From Globisporangium splendens (taxonomy: Eukaryota > Oomycota > Peronosporomycetes > Pythiales > Pythiaceae), in contig VFIW01000014.1 of the NCBI GenBank assembly GCA_006386115.1, forward strand, positions 62,001-126,000: DNA of 64,000 nucleotides, read 5' to 3'. Position numbers and translations under genes: made by a program. The notes beneath the pieces are model-generated. The model searched no databases. It was not told the DNA's origin and was given only the letters and a program-made list of their open reading frames with translations. Of this stretch, positions 34,694-47,726 are shown piece after piece (positions within the stretch are counted from its first letter, which is position 1; every line of letters starts with the position of its first letter).

Positions 34694-36536
34694 CTACACC
34701 ATGTCCTCGGCCGAGATCATCGGCTGGAGCGCGAGTCGGTGGGTCGTCGTCAACGCTTCTTTGCGCTCGTGGAAGCCTTCGAGCATCACCATGGCGTCCT
34801 TGTTGGTCGGGAGCTTGTCGACGATGAACGAGATGTCCATCATCACCTGCTTTGCCATACTGCGCTTTTGCAGTTCGGTATCGAATTGGATCGATGCTAA
34901 ATCGGAAATCGTGGATCGAATGATTCGACCGACGGCTTCCACACTGAGAATCCCCGTCGTGTACAACTGGAACGCGGCGGTCACGTACGTTTGGAACACG
35001 TGCAAGCCGAAATCTTCGCATTCGCTGTGACGATACGGGTGCTGGCTGTTGTGGCTGCTACTGTTGCTGGTACTGCTGCTGCTACTGCTGCTCCTGTCGT
35101 GTGCGTGTTGGTTGCCTCCCTTGACGTCGTGGATCAAGACTTCTGCGACAGGGTACACCTCCGGATCGCGCAGCAATTCCTTCCCCAACTCGATGTCGCC
35201 TTGACCATTGTCACCAACGAAGACAAACTGGAATTCGCCAAAGACTCGAGTGAGGCATTTCATGTGCTACAGAAGTAGTAGAGTGAGAGGATATGTAAGC
35301 GAAAGACACGTACCCAATCCTCAAAGAAATTGATAGAAGGGTCGTACCTCTACTTTGCTCAACGTGACCCACTTCGCGCCAAAGATGTTCATGACGTTAC
35401 CAGTGAGCACTACAGTCCAAAGCACAGACGTGTTAATTCTTTTTCATACACCAGCTACAGCATTGTTATGTACCTGTGGTGCGCGCAAATCCACACTGGC
35501 GAAGCAAGTCCGTCACTTGCGACTTCAATGCTTCCGGTCGGTCCGTGAGGAAGACCTGGCGTTGCTGGATGGACATGGCGTACTTATCCCAGTCGGAGAG
35601 CGCCATGTACTTTGCGTCTCTCTTCCGTGAGGATGCGCCGAGCACCTCGGCTGCAAACTGGCGGGCACCAGGATACACAGTGTACTGTGGAAATCGACTG
35701 TCGGAGACCGCCGAGCACACTGTGTCATCGATATCTCTACAAAACCAAAACACAAACACCAAGTCAACCACAGACACTGTTGGGGAAAACGGCGAAAGCC
35801 AAACATACGAGATGAATTTGACGGGCACAGCAAAATTCGCGGACGCTTTTAAAGCGTTGGCTTGCGTTTCGAAGTGCGTCAAGATGTCCTCGCGGATTTT
35901 CTTGTGCTGAATGCCATAGTAGAGGAGGTCATAGAGCGAGACGAGCTGATCGACTTCGAGCTTGAGCGTCGTGCATCCCCGTCCCGCTTTGGCGCAAAAA
36001 CACTCTTGCAGGAACTTTGCGACGCGCTGGTTCGACGTGTGTTTGTACAGTCCGCAGATGATGGTGGCAAGCGATTTGACGCTCAGCGATGCGAGTGGCT
36101 CGCATCTGCTGCGGCACAGCTGAATAAAGTATTGTGCCTTGGTCGACGAGTCCAGCAGCAGAGAGATGTCCGACATCCGCAGCACGGCCTCAAAGTCCTT
36201 GGACGTCTTGCACTCGGAGAACGCGAGAATCATCTCTGCAAACGTCAGCAACTTTGCTGTGATGGCATAGACATACAAGGTGTTCAGCACATACACAAAT
36301 GGTTAGAATGGAATAGCCACGTCGGCGTACAATGCATGCAAACGAGACATACCTTGTTGCTGGGTTGACACCAACGGCGTGCTCTCGTCTAGCTCCGACG
36401 GGTGAGAGTACGAATACCGGAGGTACGGCACTTGGCACACCGAATGCGCTGCGCGAAGCAGTTCGATGCCGTGATAGCGCACATAGAACAACGCCACGGC
36501 CGCGAGCAACAGCAGCACGGTCGCGCACAACCACAT
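34694..36536 (-). CDS. APP1-type HAD phosphatase with N-terminal membrane anchor, copy B (five exons)
   Basis: Exons 36536-36353, 36256-35809, 35736-35474, 35409-35348 and 35266-34694 give 509 residues. The start is the ATG at 36536; the frame is open further up but without ATG. Anchor: MWLCATVLLLLAAVALFYV. Core motifs: SDIDDT, FLTDRPE, FVGDNGQGDI. Exon boundaries fall at the same places and phases as in copy A, and exon 4 is exactly 62 bases in both, so the pair arose by tandem duplication. Sequence identity is modest, so the event is not recent. The join between exons 4 and 5 (35347-35267) could include a further short exon; the simple model keeps the frame. A Ser-rich insert before the C-terminal helices is length-variable compared with A. 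Confidence 0.75.
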
Positions 36537-37130
36537 CACACAAAGAGTGCGCACGCGATGCACTGAAGAATCAACTACTGCTCGAGTTACTTACGCGCGC
36601 AAAGACACAAAGACAGTCGCGGCACAAATCGAAGAAGAGTCGCTTGGTCGCGCTGGCAAATCACGAAGGTGGTCCACTGCCGCAGGATGCACCAGCTCTC
36701 TTTTCGCTGGTGGGTGCACCCACTTTAATCGAGAAAGGCAGCGCGAATCAAATGCCGTGGACCTCTGGAGACAAAGCACGAGACATTGCAACGGGAGAGG
36801 AGCCTACTCCTGCTTCTGCTGTCTGTGTACATGGGCACATCGAAGGAAGCAAGAAAGCGGGTTCTTGAACTGGTGGAATGGAGTGTGCACCTTTTTCCCA
36901 AGTCACGACTAGGTGTCTGATTGTGAGGATCTGTCATGTTGGTCTTCTCAGATCTGATACCAAATGCAGCCTTTCTCAAACCCGTGGGTTTGATTGGCTC
37001 AGTTGGACCGACCCATCATAAACAACTAGTTACGGGACGACACCCGTATGTAACGAATCATGCCAATCACGTTGACCACCACACCTCCAGAAAGGAAGAG
37101 CTGTCTGCGATTCGTGCTGCGAATAGCAAA
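36537..37130. other. Divergent promoter region
   Basis: About 590 bases between the phosphatase copy B and NDUFAF7. No gene seen. Confidence 0.4.
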
Positions 37131-39107
<1,977 letters not shown>

Positions 39108-39453
39108 AGACGCATTGAGAGTTGACTAAATACCTTTTGATTCTTCGTGTAATTCCATCACATGCGTCTTTCCTGGCTCATTTCGATCAACGAGGGTCAC
39201 AAAAGCTGGAGATTTCAAAGCAAGGCACCGGCTTCAGATTACTGCAGAGACAATTAATAGCGTTCAGTTCAGACAAGCTGCTCAACGCTCGCACTAAAGC
39301 CACGCCTTCCTTACCAGAAAAAAACAACAACGAAGGATGAACCGCCAAGAAGACCAAAGAATTCAACATAAATCAAAACTACTCTCGTGTTTGTTGCTCA
39401 ATTGCACGCGACAAGCTGTAATTTATAGTTACAATACCTCTCCCTTAACCAAC
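39108..39453. other. Convergent 3' spacer
   Basis: About 345 bases between the 3' ends of NDUFAF7 and the L10 gene. No feature seen. Confidence 0.45.
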
Positions 39454-40191
39454 CTATTGGCGGTTCAAGTAAGCCTCCAATGGACCGTGGTTTGGCATGT
39501 ACTTTTCGTGGTTGCCATCAATCGTGAGCGAGCCGTTCGCACGCATCTGCGCGTACACCTCACGCTCGTACTTGGTGAAACCCCACTTCTTGGAGCCCAA
39601 CACCTTCTGGCGACCTGGGAATTTGAACTTGGCACGGCGAAGGGCTTCAACGACCGCTGGACCGAAGTTGTCCTTCGAGCGCACCGAGATAATTGGCTGG
39701 CCGATGGCGACACGGGCGGCGACACCCGTTGGCTTACCGTAAGCGTGACGCATACCGGTTTGAAGTCTATCGGCACCGGCGCACGAAAGCATCTTGTTGA
39801 TACGCAACACCTGGAACGGGTGGCAACGGATACGCATGTGGAAGTTGTCCTTGCCACAGAACTTGGTCAAGTATCTGTTGGCCGAGATACGCGCAGCTTC
39901 GAGGGCTTCCGAAGAGAGCTGTTCCTTCTCGTCCGACACCAAGTGAGCAACGTATGGGAAGTGGTCGACCGACGCCTTCTTGTTACCGACATCGTAGATG
40001 CGGATCTTTGGGTCTGGCACACCACGGCAGAAGCGAGACTTGATGAAAGGCTTCTTGTTTTGGAAACGGTAACACTTAGCTGGACCTGTGACATGACACA
40101 ACAACGCGTTAGCTCACCGCACATGCGCAGAGAGACGCCCATTGGACCGCTGTCCATGGATAAAGCGAAGCGCGCACTTACGGCGACCCAT
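39454..40191 (-). CDS. RPL10: 60S ribosomal protein L10 (uL16), two exons
   Basis: Exon 1 (40191-40182) carries only MGR plus one base; exon 2 (40085-39454) completes 213 residues. The sequence is highly conserved: [39 protein letters not shown], then [16 protein letters not shown] and the C-terminal [13 protein letters not shown]. It is a late-joining large-subunit protein near the peptidyl-transferase centre. A 10-base first exon ending just inside the second Arg codon fits the usual position of early introns in ribosomal protein genes. Confidence 0.95.
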
Positions 40192-40810
40192 GATGAACGA
40201 TTCTTGTCAAATTGTGCAATGCCCCACACACACACACACTTGACCACAACACCTGCGAAGAGCTCCACGCCAGTCATACAGCAGTGTGCGACGAGGACAC
40301 TTTTTACGAAAAGCGTTTTTACTCCTTTTTACGAGACACGCCACTTCATCAAAGAAACTGTGCAGAACGATCCGATTGGCTGATTTTCAAGGGGTTAGGT
40401 GAGTGATGGTCGATTACTGCATCAACTTTGACACCACAAGCGATCTAGAAACGATCTGATTGGCCACTTCGTTTCTGCTTTTTCTTTCTGATCTGTAGGA
40501 CAGATTCTAGATTGCGTCATGGACATTCACTCCGTAATCAGATGCCTGTCAAGCAGCAATTCAGTTGAAGCAGTCGCTGTTCTTCTGTGTGGCTCAAGAA
40601 CTTATCTCAGCGCTCTTCAATTGCGCACTGAGGCTCACGACCTTGCGAAGCACAAGGAGCTACGAATAAAGCGCGAGCCTGTGCTATCGCTGGACGCACA
40701 CTAAGGCTCAAGTGCGGATACATCCTCGAAATTGGCATTGTCGTCATGAGGATGCTGTGCAAAGCACGTGAACATCATAATGAGAAAAAGGTGCATTATC
40801 ATCAAGTCAT
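40192..40810. other. Intergenic region
   Basis: About 620 bases with the L10 promoter at one end and a short CA run at 40227-40241. No gene seen. Confidence 0.4.
40208..40224 (-). promoter_or_regulatory. Inr-like start element of the L10 gene
   Basis: On the minus strand GGGCATTGCACAATTTG closely follows the oomycete initiator pattern CATTYYNCAWTTT and lies 17 bases before the L10 ATG. Confidence 0.45.
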
Positions 40811-43570
40811 CTATTCCCTGGGTTTGCACCCAAGCCACTGCTCTTCGACGGGGTTGCATGGAGTGCCTACGTTGCGCGAAATCTGAAGCTTCCGAATCGC
40901 GACGTTTACGGGTGTATCCGTGCATCCAATTGCGTTCATGCGGTCGTTGAAGCACATCGTAGCGTGTTCTGCTGGGGTACTCTCCGAGGAAGCACTGGCG
41001 GTGTATTTTCGATACAGAACACCACCGCATGCGTCGGTACTCGCCTTGCTTGCGTCGTTAACAAAACTGACCTTATCCGAGAGAAACATGCTGCACACGG
41101 TCTGGCTAAACCTCTGGATGACCTTTTGTTGTTGAACGCTTGGGGGAGCAACGTAGGTTGGACATGCCGTAGAGCTACTGCAGATGGACCTCGAGTGATC
41201 GCATGGCCCAACCACTCCATTGCAGCACGCTGGAGCGTCGAGCATTACAAAGTGGGCAAGCTTGACGAGTGGAGCCAGATCGGGGAGAATTGTCACTTTT
41301 GACAGAAAGAGCAGCTCCAGACGTTCGAGACTGGTCAGTGGCTCGACAGGTGGAACTTTCCCGAGGCTCAATAGAAGTGCAAGCGTCATGCTCTTGAGGT
41401 TCGAGAGTCCGTTGAAGAGCGGCATGCGCGTCAGAGCTGGATGGAGCCCAAGATGGAGGAATGTCAACGATGCCATTTTGGCGAACAAGTCGTTGGATAA
41501 AGTGCGCAAAGACTTCACGCCTCCTGTTGGTCCTTCTATGTGACTAGTTCATTTACAAGAGGCTGTCAAATTAGAAAAAGGGTGGACAGGGCGGACATTT
41601 ACACGAACACGTCAGAAGACTGAGACGTACATGAATTCCAACTTGTCCAAGTCTTTAGTCCATGACGGAATCGACTCTGTGTGTGTGTGTGGATCAACGA
41701 TCTAGCGATCCATTCAGGAACAGGCAATACTGTGAGGGGACCAAGCGAGAAATGGCTGCGCATCGAGAGTACGTACATGTGCCGCAAGTGTTTGCATCGA
41801 TGCAGCTCTTCAGGCAACTCGACTAGTTTGCGGTTGATGACTTGCAGTACCTGCAGATCGCCCGAGGCTGCAAGCGACGCCAGGGTCTCAGTCACATCAA
41901 TTGGGTTCTCCCATTCCTCGTACGTCTTTGGCGCTCGCTCGACGTCGATCATTGCAAGACACGGACAGGAATGCGCGTTGTTGATGACACAATGGGCAAA
42001 CGCGACGCATGATGGGTGCGTTTCACAGAGATCGTGCGAGGATGTGATGCACAGGTGGGTGTAGGTGATAATTGCAGAGCCGAGTACGAGGAAGGGAACG
42101 ATCATCCACTTTGGAACGGGTCTCTGAGTCTCCGCAGTAGATTGAGAAGACAGCGACGATAGCTTTGCGCTGCGACGGTGTTGCTCAGCCTTGACTTCCA
42201 CGACCCGCTTCAATCGATACGCGAGCGACGTGTTCATGCCAACGAAGATGCACAGATCGAGTCCCGACTGAATCCGCAATACATTACAGTTGAGCAGAAA
42301 CAGCGTCACCTGCGTTGGATCCGCGACCATACGGGTCTGCCGCTCGAAGCTTCCATTGGGGGCCACTTCAGCTGCAATCCGAAATAGCTCACGGTCCAAG
42401 TGGAAGTTGTAGTAGCTGTAGAGTAGAAGGGTGATCGGCACGACGACAGTCACCAGCATATCGAACCTAAAACCAAAGCAAGCACCAAGTGAGCAACGGT
42501 TAAGACTTGAGGACCATGCACAGGGTGAATTTGTGTCGTTGGGCAAGCAGATCAATCATAAGGTTTCATACACCATGTCAATCAGGACTTCGTCAAACGC
42601 AGTCAATCGGGAATGATTCCAGATCGTGAGGACACACGAGAGGCAGTTGGCGGCGATCAGGGCGGCATACGTGTAGCAGAGCACGGCTGGAAAGCCTGCT
42701 TCGAGGATTTGGAGCAGAGTGACTATCTGCATCACGAAATCCACGATCTCCCATAGCAAATTCTGCTCGAACAATGGTCAAATGTCCCAAGCAGTCAGTC
42801 AGTGCCATCAGTAAGGCTATGCGCGTGTGTATTTCTCACCCATAACTTGCGGTTCACGCCGCTGTACTTCGTCATGTGTTCCAGAGACGGACGACGTGGT
42901 GGTCTTCCTGGCCGAAGAGGACGCGCACAATGGACCTGGACACATTCGCAACACCGTCGGAACGACTGCTACGAGTATCACCACCGCCACGACGTCTAGC
43001 TCGATTGCGCTGTCGAATCAATACCACGATGTTGAGTAGCACCCACAAGTATGCGGTAAGCACAAGGGCGAGGACACTGCATACGACAGTTAAAAGTGCC
43101 GGATGCGGGTTAATTAGGAGCCAAAACGAGCCATTGTCGAACTCGCCTGTGCTCATCAGGTAGTTGGCCGTGTCGTTCGGCGCTACATTCAACGCAATGA
43201 GCCATGCTGTCCGCACGATCGAGATGCCAACCACCGCCAGAAGTGGCGCTCCCAGCACCCCAAATATCTCGATAACAGACCATTGATGCGCTACTGCTAT
43301 TAGCTGCTCCTTCCGCAGCGTCGTGAGTCGTCGAGGAGCCACAGGACCACGTTTCCTTTGTTGCTCTGACTGCGACATTGTTGACGAAGAAAATGGCACC
43401 ACACCAGCCTGTCTTGGTTGCCAAACTCTTCTCCATGGAGACTTGAGACGCATCCGCCACAACTGATGGTGTCGCTGTGGATGCGGGTGTGGACCAACAC
43501 GGTTGTCAGCGACAGGCATCACCGGAGTCATCGTGCTCATGAAGTTGCTCGCTCGCTTGTCGCTCGTCAT
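40811..43570 (-). pseudogene. Oomycete LRR membrane protein, complete but for one frameshift (five exons)
   Basis: Exons 43570-42840, 42762-42572, 42466-41773, 41674-41631 and 41543-40811. All joins after exon 1 keep the frame, and the last ends with CNPVEEQWLGCK, the usual family end. Exon 1 encodes four to five membrane helices up to VRVLFGQED, then runs into TGA; the next conserved segment (LEHMTKYSGVNRKLW) is in another frame, and exon 1 is one base short of a multiple of three. Later segments are PAVLCYTYAALIAANCLSC, GSFERQTRMVADP, a Cys-rich loop, and LRRs (LSNDLFAKMASLTFLHLG). The change is near 42865-42872. A single-base error or a very young pseudogene are both possible. Cell-surface role inferred from topology. 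Confidence 0.6.
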
Positions 43571-44174
43571 GCGGCACCACTTTAAGCAACAGGTGCAACT
43601 ACCTTTAGATGGTCATGTCGTTGGGAGTGATTGCACATCTTCGCCAAGTCGTGTGGTCAGCATCTCGGTGTCGATCCTGAAGAGCTGGTGTAGTTGGATC
43701 TTCTCAAAGCATGAATCGCTAGTTAGCCGTCGGTCAGCCGGCTGATTATGTCTTGAGGCAGTTAGCTTCAAACGCCGCAACGGCGGCATCTCGCTTTTGC
43801 CTGCTCGGACCCGCTCACACCTCTTTCAGGCTTATTCCACGCATGTCAAGTGGCGAAGGTAGCGACTTGAACCGAGCGAGCGCGTGCCAGTTACAGAACA
43901 CACGCCACTGTTTCTGTCGCTCGCTGTCCGCCGTCGTCACCAGCGAACTAAGCAGCGAAAGCAACGCACAGCATACCCTCCCTCCTCACTTTTTTTTTTT
44001 ATTTGGCTGTGATCAACAAGAGATTTCCATGAAGCGCATCAAATGCAAGTATATTTTCTCAGCTATGTGTTACGATTGTTGGTTTGTTGGCTGCTATGGG
44101 GATCGCTCTCTTTGTTCAAGCGATCTGTCCTTATTTCAGGATTCCTTGGTGGTTATAATTTACATGTGGCTAGT
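43571..44174. other. Intergenic region
   Basis: About 600 bases with no supported gene. Confidence 0.4.
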
Positions 44175-44817
44175 TTACTTTGGTTGGTGGACACGGCCGA
44201 TGCGCGTTGGCTTCTGGCGACGCGCCTCGTAGGCTCGCTTCGGCGCTTGCTTGTGGCGATACAAGTTTTTCTTCTTGGTCGCCTTGGTCTTGACGTCGTC
44301 GTCTGTCACGTCGCGCTCGTGGAATTCCTCCTCGTGGTGCGCGCGCTCTAAGCAATCAAAAATGCGGGGTTGTTAACCCACCGATCGCTTTGTAGCCATT
44401 CAGTCAGCCACTCTACAGCTACGTACTGTTCTCGAGGAACTTGACCGTCTCGTGGAGGTGCAGCGATTTCTCGACGTCGCTGATCATGTTGTTAATGCGC
44501 TCCATCTCTTCGAGGCGGTGGCGCTCGGCCTCGGGCAGAATCCACGTGCCGTAACTAAGCATTCACACAAACCCAGTCAGTCACGATCACCGCCAAACAA
44601 ACTCGCTCGCTCGCTTTCTCACGACTGAGTGCTGCCAACCTAACCTGTCGGGGTGCTCAAACTCCTGCAGGAGCACGAAGCCGCGCTCGCCGGGTTCGGC
44701 CGCGATGGGCATGTTGTAGTGGAAGCGGTTGTTGGCTGGGGACCAGCGCATGCGCGGGATCGAGTCCATCGCCGCCGCGTGGACGTCGACGGTCATGGTG
44801 GACATCACAGTCGTCAT
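44175..44817 (-). CDS. Small charged protein of unknown function (three exons)
   Basis: Exons 44817-44645, 44554-44427 and 44347-44175 join in frame to 157 residues. The N-terminal third is ordinary (MRWSPANNRFHYNMPIA, then GFVLLQEFEHPD). The middle is a likely amphipathic helix (LPEAERHRLEEMERINNMIS). The C-terminus is very basic (KKKNLYRHKQAPKRAYEARR). I recognise no domain. A clear Inr-like element 50 bases upstream and three clean introns argue that it is a real, expressed gene. Confidence 0.6.
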
Positions 44818-45297
44818 GATGGATGAAGAGCTGTGCTTCAGAATGGGCTTGTTCGTGTGCTTGGGGGAAAATGCGGAAGTGAGGAGCGCGATGACGATGG
44901 ATTTTTAGCACACCGCAGTGCCGCCCGTCCCCCTTCTTCCTTCCTCCTCGCTCCTGTTCCGTCGCTATGCAAAGAACCGCATTCAGTCAGGTTGCAGTTG
45001 CATTTCCGTTGCACCAGACACGGAAACGCGCTCTTGGCGCAAAGGCGGCGCCAGCTGGCGAGGCAGGACATCCCGAACCCAAGGATAATATTACACAAGT
45101 TTATTCTTTCTTGAGGTCCTGTGTAGTATGATTAGAATTTACATCACATTACTTAAAACAGATAATTCGTTTGTGCAGGTTTTGCGGTGGTTGCATGCGC
45201 AGCTTGAAGTGTCGCGCTGTTGGGAATAGCCAATCAGCGCGCGCTCTTTGGAAAACCCTGGCTTCTGATTGGATACAGATTTAAGAGACAAGATCTC
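44818..45297. other. Intergenic region with promoter
   Basis: About 480 bases between two minus-strand genes. The upstream end holds the Inr-like element listed separately. Confidence 0.45.
44867..44883 (-). promoter_or_regulatory. Inr-like start element
   Basis: On the minus strand CTCACTTCCGCATTTTC, matching the oomycete initiator pattern, 50 bases before the ATG at 44817. Confidence 0.45.
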
Positions 45298-47349
45298 TCA
45301 GGAGATACCGTACATCCTCGAATAGAACGCCGCCGCAACTGTGATTTTTTCTGCTGAGGGGTAGGACACCGTTTGAACTTGAACAGCGATCTTGGCGATG
45401 ATGAAAAAATGGTCCAACCTCGCGCGTTTCTTCATGTGCGTGTTGATGCTTTTTTGTGAAACAAATCTCAAAAACACGAAGCGAGCGGTTTGCTGACAAC
45501 GCGCGACTACTTTGACGCGAGTGTTGACAGCGTGGCATTGCACTGCTGCAGTCGAAGCGGCGTGCAGGACGCAGGCATCGGTGCACCTCCACCGCCGCCC
45601 AAGCTTGACCTACTCGCACCCCTTGCATGCAGCTTCTTTGCTGCTGGTGAATTCGAGTCGGAAATCGCAGTCGGGAGGGATGAACTCGATGCAGCTCGCT
45701 CAAGCGAAGGAACAGAGCAAGAGGAGACCAGCAACTGGGGCTTCGTCGACGCTTGGTGCCAGGACGCTGCTGTGCTTCGTGGGTGCATTTTCGACTGCTG
45801 TGGCGAACTAATGCTTTCTCGAGCGCATGCGGCTGTGGCTGTAAAGTCAACTTGTAGTTTGGAATCCGACGGTTGTGGTGATGCACGAGTGAGAGCGCTG
45901 CAGTCGGTATCCAAGCCACTTAGACGCGAAGAATCAATGGTTCGACTGCTGTCTTCATGTTTAGCACCCACAACTTACTCGTCGGATGGTACGGCTGTCA
46001 TGAAGCAAAGCACGTCGTGGTTTGTTCGTGGAGTGCCTTGTTGCGTTGCTGGGAGGACTAGAGACGTCGATTCCAAGTACTGATTTTGTCATGGCTGGAT
46101 ACCCAATACGCTCTCCATTTGCCGCCGAAGATCAACCCACTCACTTTCGCGCCGCGTGGAATGCAAGTGGTCACGATGTTTTTGCTGGGCTGTCTCCAGT
46201 TTTGAGTTTGCGCTGTCGCTGCTTGCGGTCTTTCTCGCGCTTGAGGGTGCTGCTTTGGACGCTTTGTCTGCGAGGATGACGAAGAAGGCACAACAGTGCA
46301 GAGAGGGCGTAAGGTGGCAACGATACCAGGTCTTCGACGGCACTTGTTGGGAGCTCTGCATAATCGAGCACTTGAACCGTCAGTGCTTCCAGGAGAAGCG
46401 CTTTAGGCATTGGAAATTCTAGATGCGCTGCCAGCGTGGTAGCAACCTCCGTCCTGGTTTGTCGATACAACGCGAAGAGCTCATGAAGCGAGATTCTTGG
46501 CATGACACGGGCATTACGAGAAAACTTGGAAGGTGCAAATTTGCAATATACGTTATGCACCGCACTTTCTTCATTGTGAAGCGCGATGATTGTCTGCAAG
46601 CGAAATCGATCTTCAAGCTCCGGGTTGCGGGCTCGCTGTGTGTGGATATGCTCGACAAGCCTGGAAACATTCTCGTTTTGCTCTGCAATTCCTGCATCAT
46701 CTTCATCACCGCTTGCTATTGACAAGCCTCCCCACAAGTCGGTCGCGGAGCCAAATTTGCCTGCACCCACGCTGTCAGTACTTCTCTTGGCTTTCTCCAG
46801 AAGGTTCACCACAAACTCGTTGGTCTGATTAATTGCGTGCTCACACTCCCTCACGGAAATGTAGTGCCCATCTAAGATCCACACATTCGACAACAGGGCT
46901 GCGACCTTCATGTGGTATTCAACAAGCGCGCTGCTGTCTTGATGCAAGGCGGAGTCTCCCTGTAGTCGGATCTCCATGATGTGCATGTCGCGCAAGTAGA
47001 CGAGGTCTTCGAAGCAGAGCTGGTTCCTCTCAAGGTATAGGAACCCAAGCGCTGGACGCGACGCCAATGGATGCAATGGGTTCTTTCCGTTAACACTCCC
47101 CATTGAATTGCCACTGAGATCGGTGCGCCAGAGCCGACGAAGCATGAGCAGGCCATCGAGGTCCCCGAGTCGGTTCTCGTCCGCATACAGCGAGCGCAGC
47201 GCATGGCGACACTGTTCCAGGTTCTTGATGCACTCGAGTCCAGTGTTCGAGAGATGCAGCGCCTGCAGGTCACGCAGCGGCGCTTTGACGCGCGCACGAA
47301 TAAGCGCAGGCTCCGGAGCTCTCATGGTTGGCGTCTGCTTTCGCGGCAC
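45298..47349 (-). CDS. LRR-domain protein with long disordered tail; splicing partly unresolved
   Basis: The first part (47349 to about 46340) encodes LRRs (LRDLQALHLSNTGLECI, LRSLYADENRLGDLDGL) then a charged helical region, in the style of SDS22-like LRR proteins of cilia and cytoskeleton. The C-terminal exons 45918-45511 (Ser-rich, disordered) and 45466-45298 (MKKRARLDHFFIIAKIAVQV) join well in frame. Between 46350 and 45979 the frame changes and a TGA (46092-46094 region) lies in the best-coding frame. Two weak introns (A|GTGCCG to TCGCAG, and TGG|GTTGAT to AATCAG) would remove both problems. Otherwise the gene is broken. No named family. Confidence 0.5.
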
Positions 47350-47726
47350 TCATTCCATCATGCGAATCGTTCTGTCAAGAGCCTAGAATAGCATCACCAT
47401 GGAATTAGCATCATTGACACATCGAAATAGTAGCCCCCTTTGTTTTGGGCGCTGTTGAAGAGGAGAAGGCTAGTTTGGGTGCAGTGTCAAGCTCTATTGA
47501 CAGTGTTCAAATGCAATCTGGTCACTGTGTGAAGTTGAAGCTGTTCATCGATTGCCCCGGACGCGACAAAATGAACGCCACGAGGCGATGCGGCTTCCGC
47601 GCACTGGGGTCGCTAGATACCGACATATCACACAGGCAGACACAGCGTCAGCTTTTACGTACAGGCTAAGCCTCCTGATACCCATGAAAGGTTTGAACTG
47701 TGGACGTACCCTTGGGTTGCTGATGT
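47350..47726. other. Intergenic region
   Basis: About 375 bases. Nothing recognised. Confidence 0.4.

Noticed and set aside
39337..40383. A 348-codon plus-strand frame opposite the L10 gene
   Set aside because: Shadow of the conserved ribosomal protein on the other strand.
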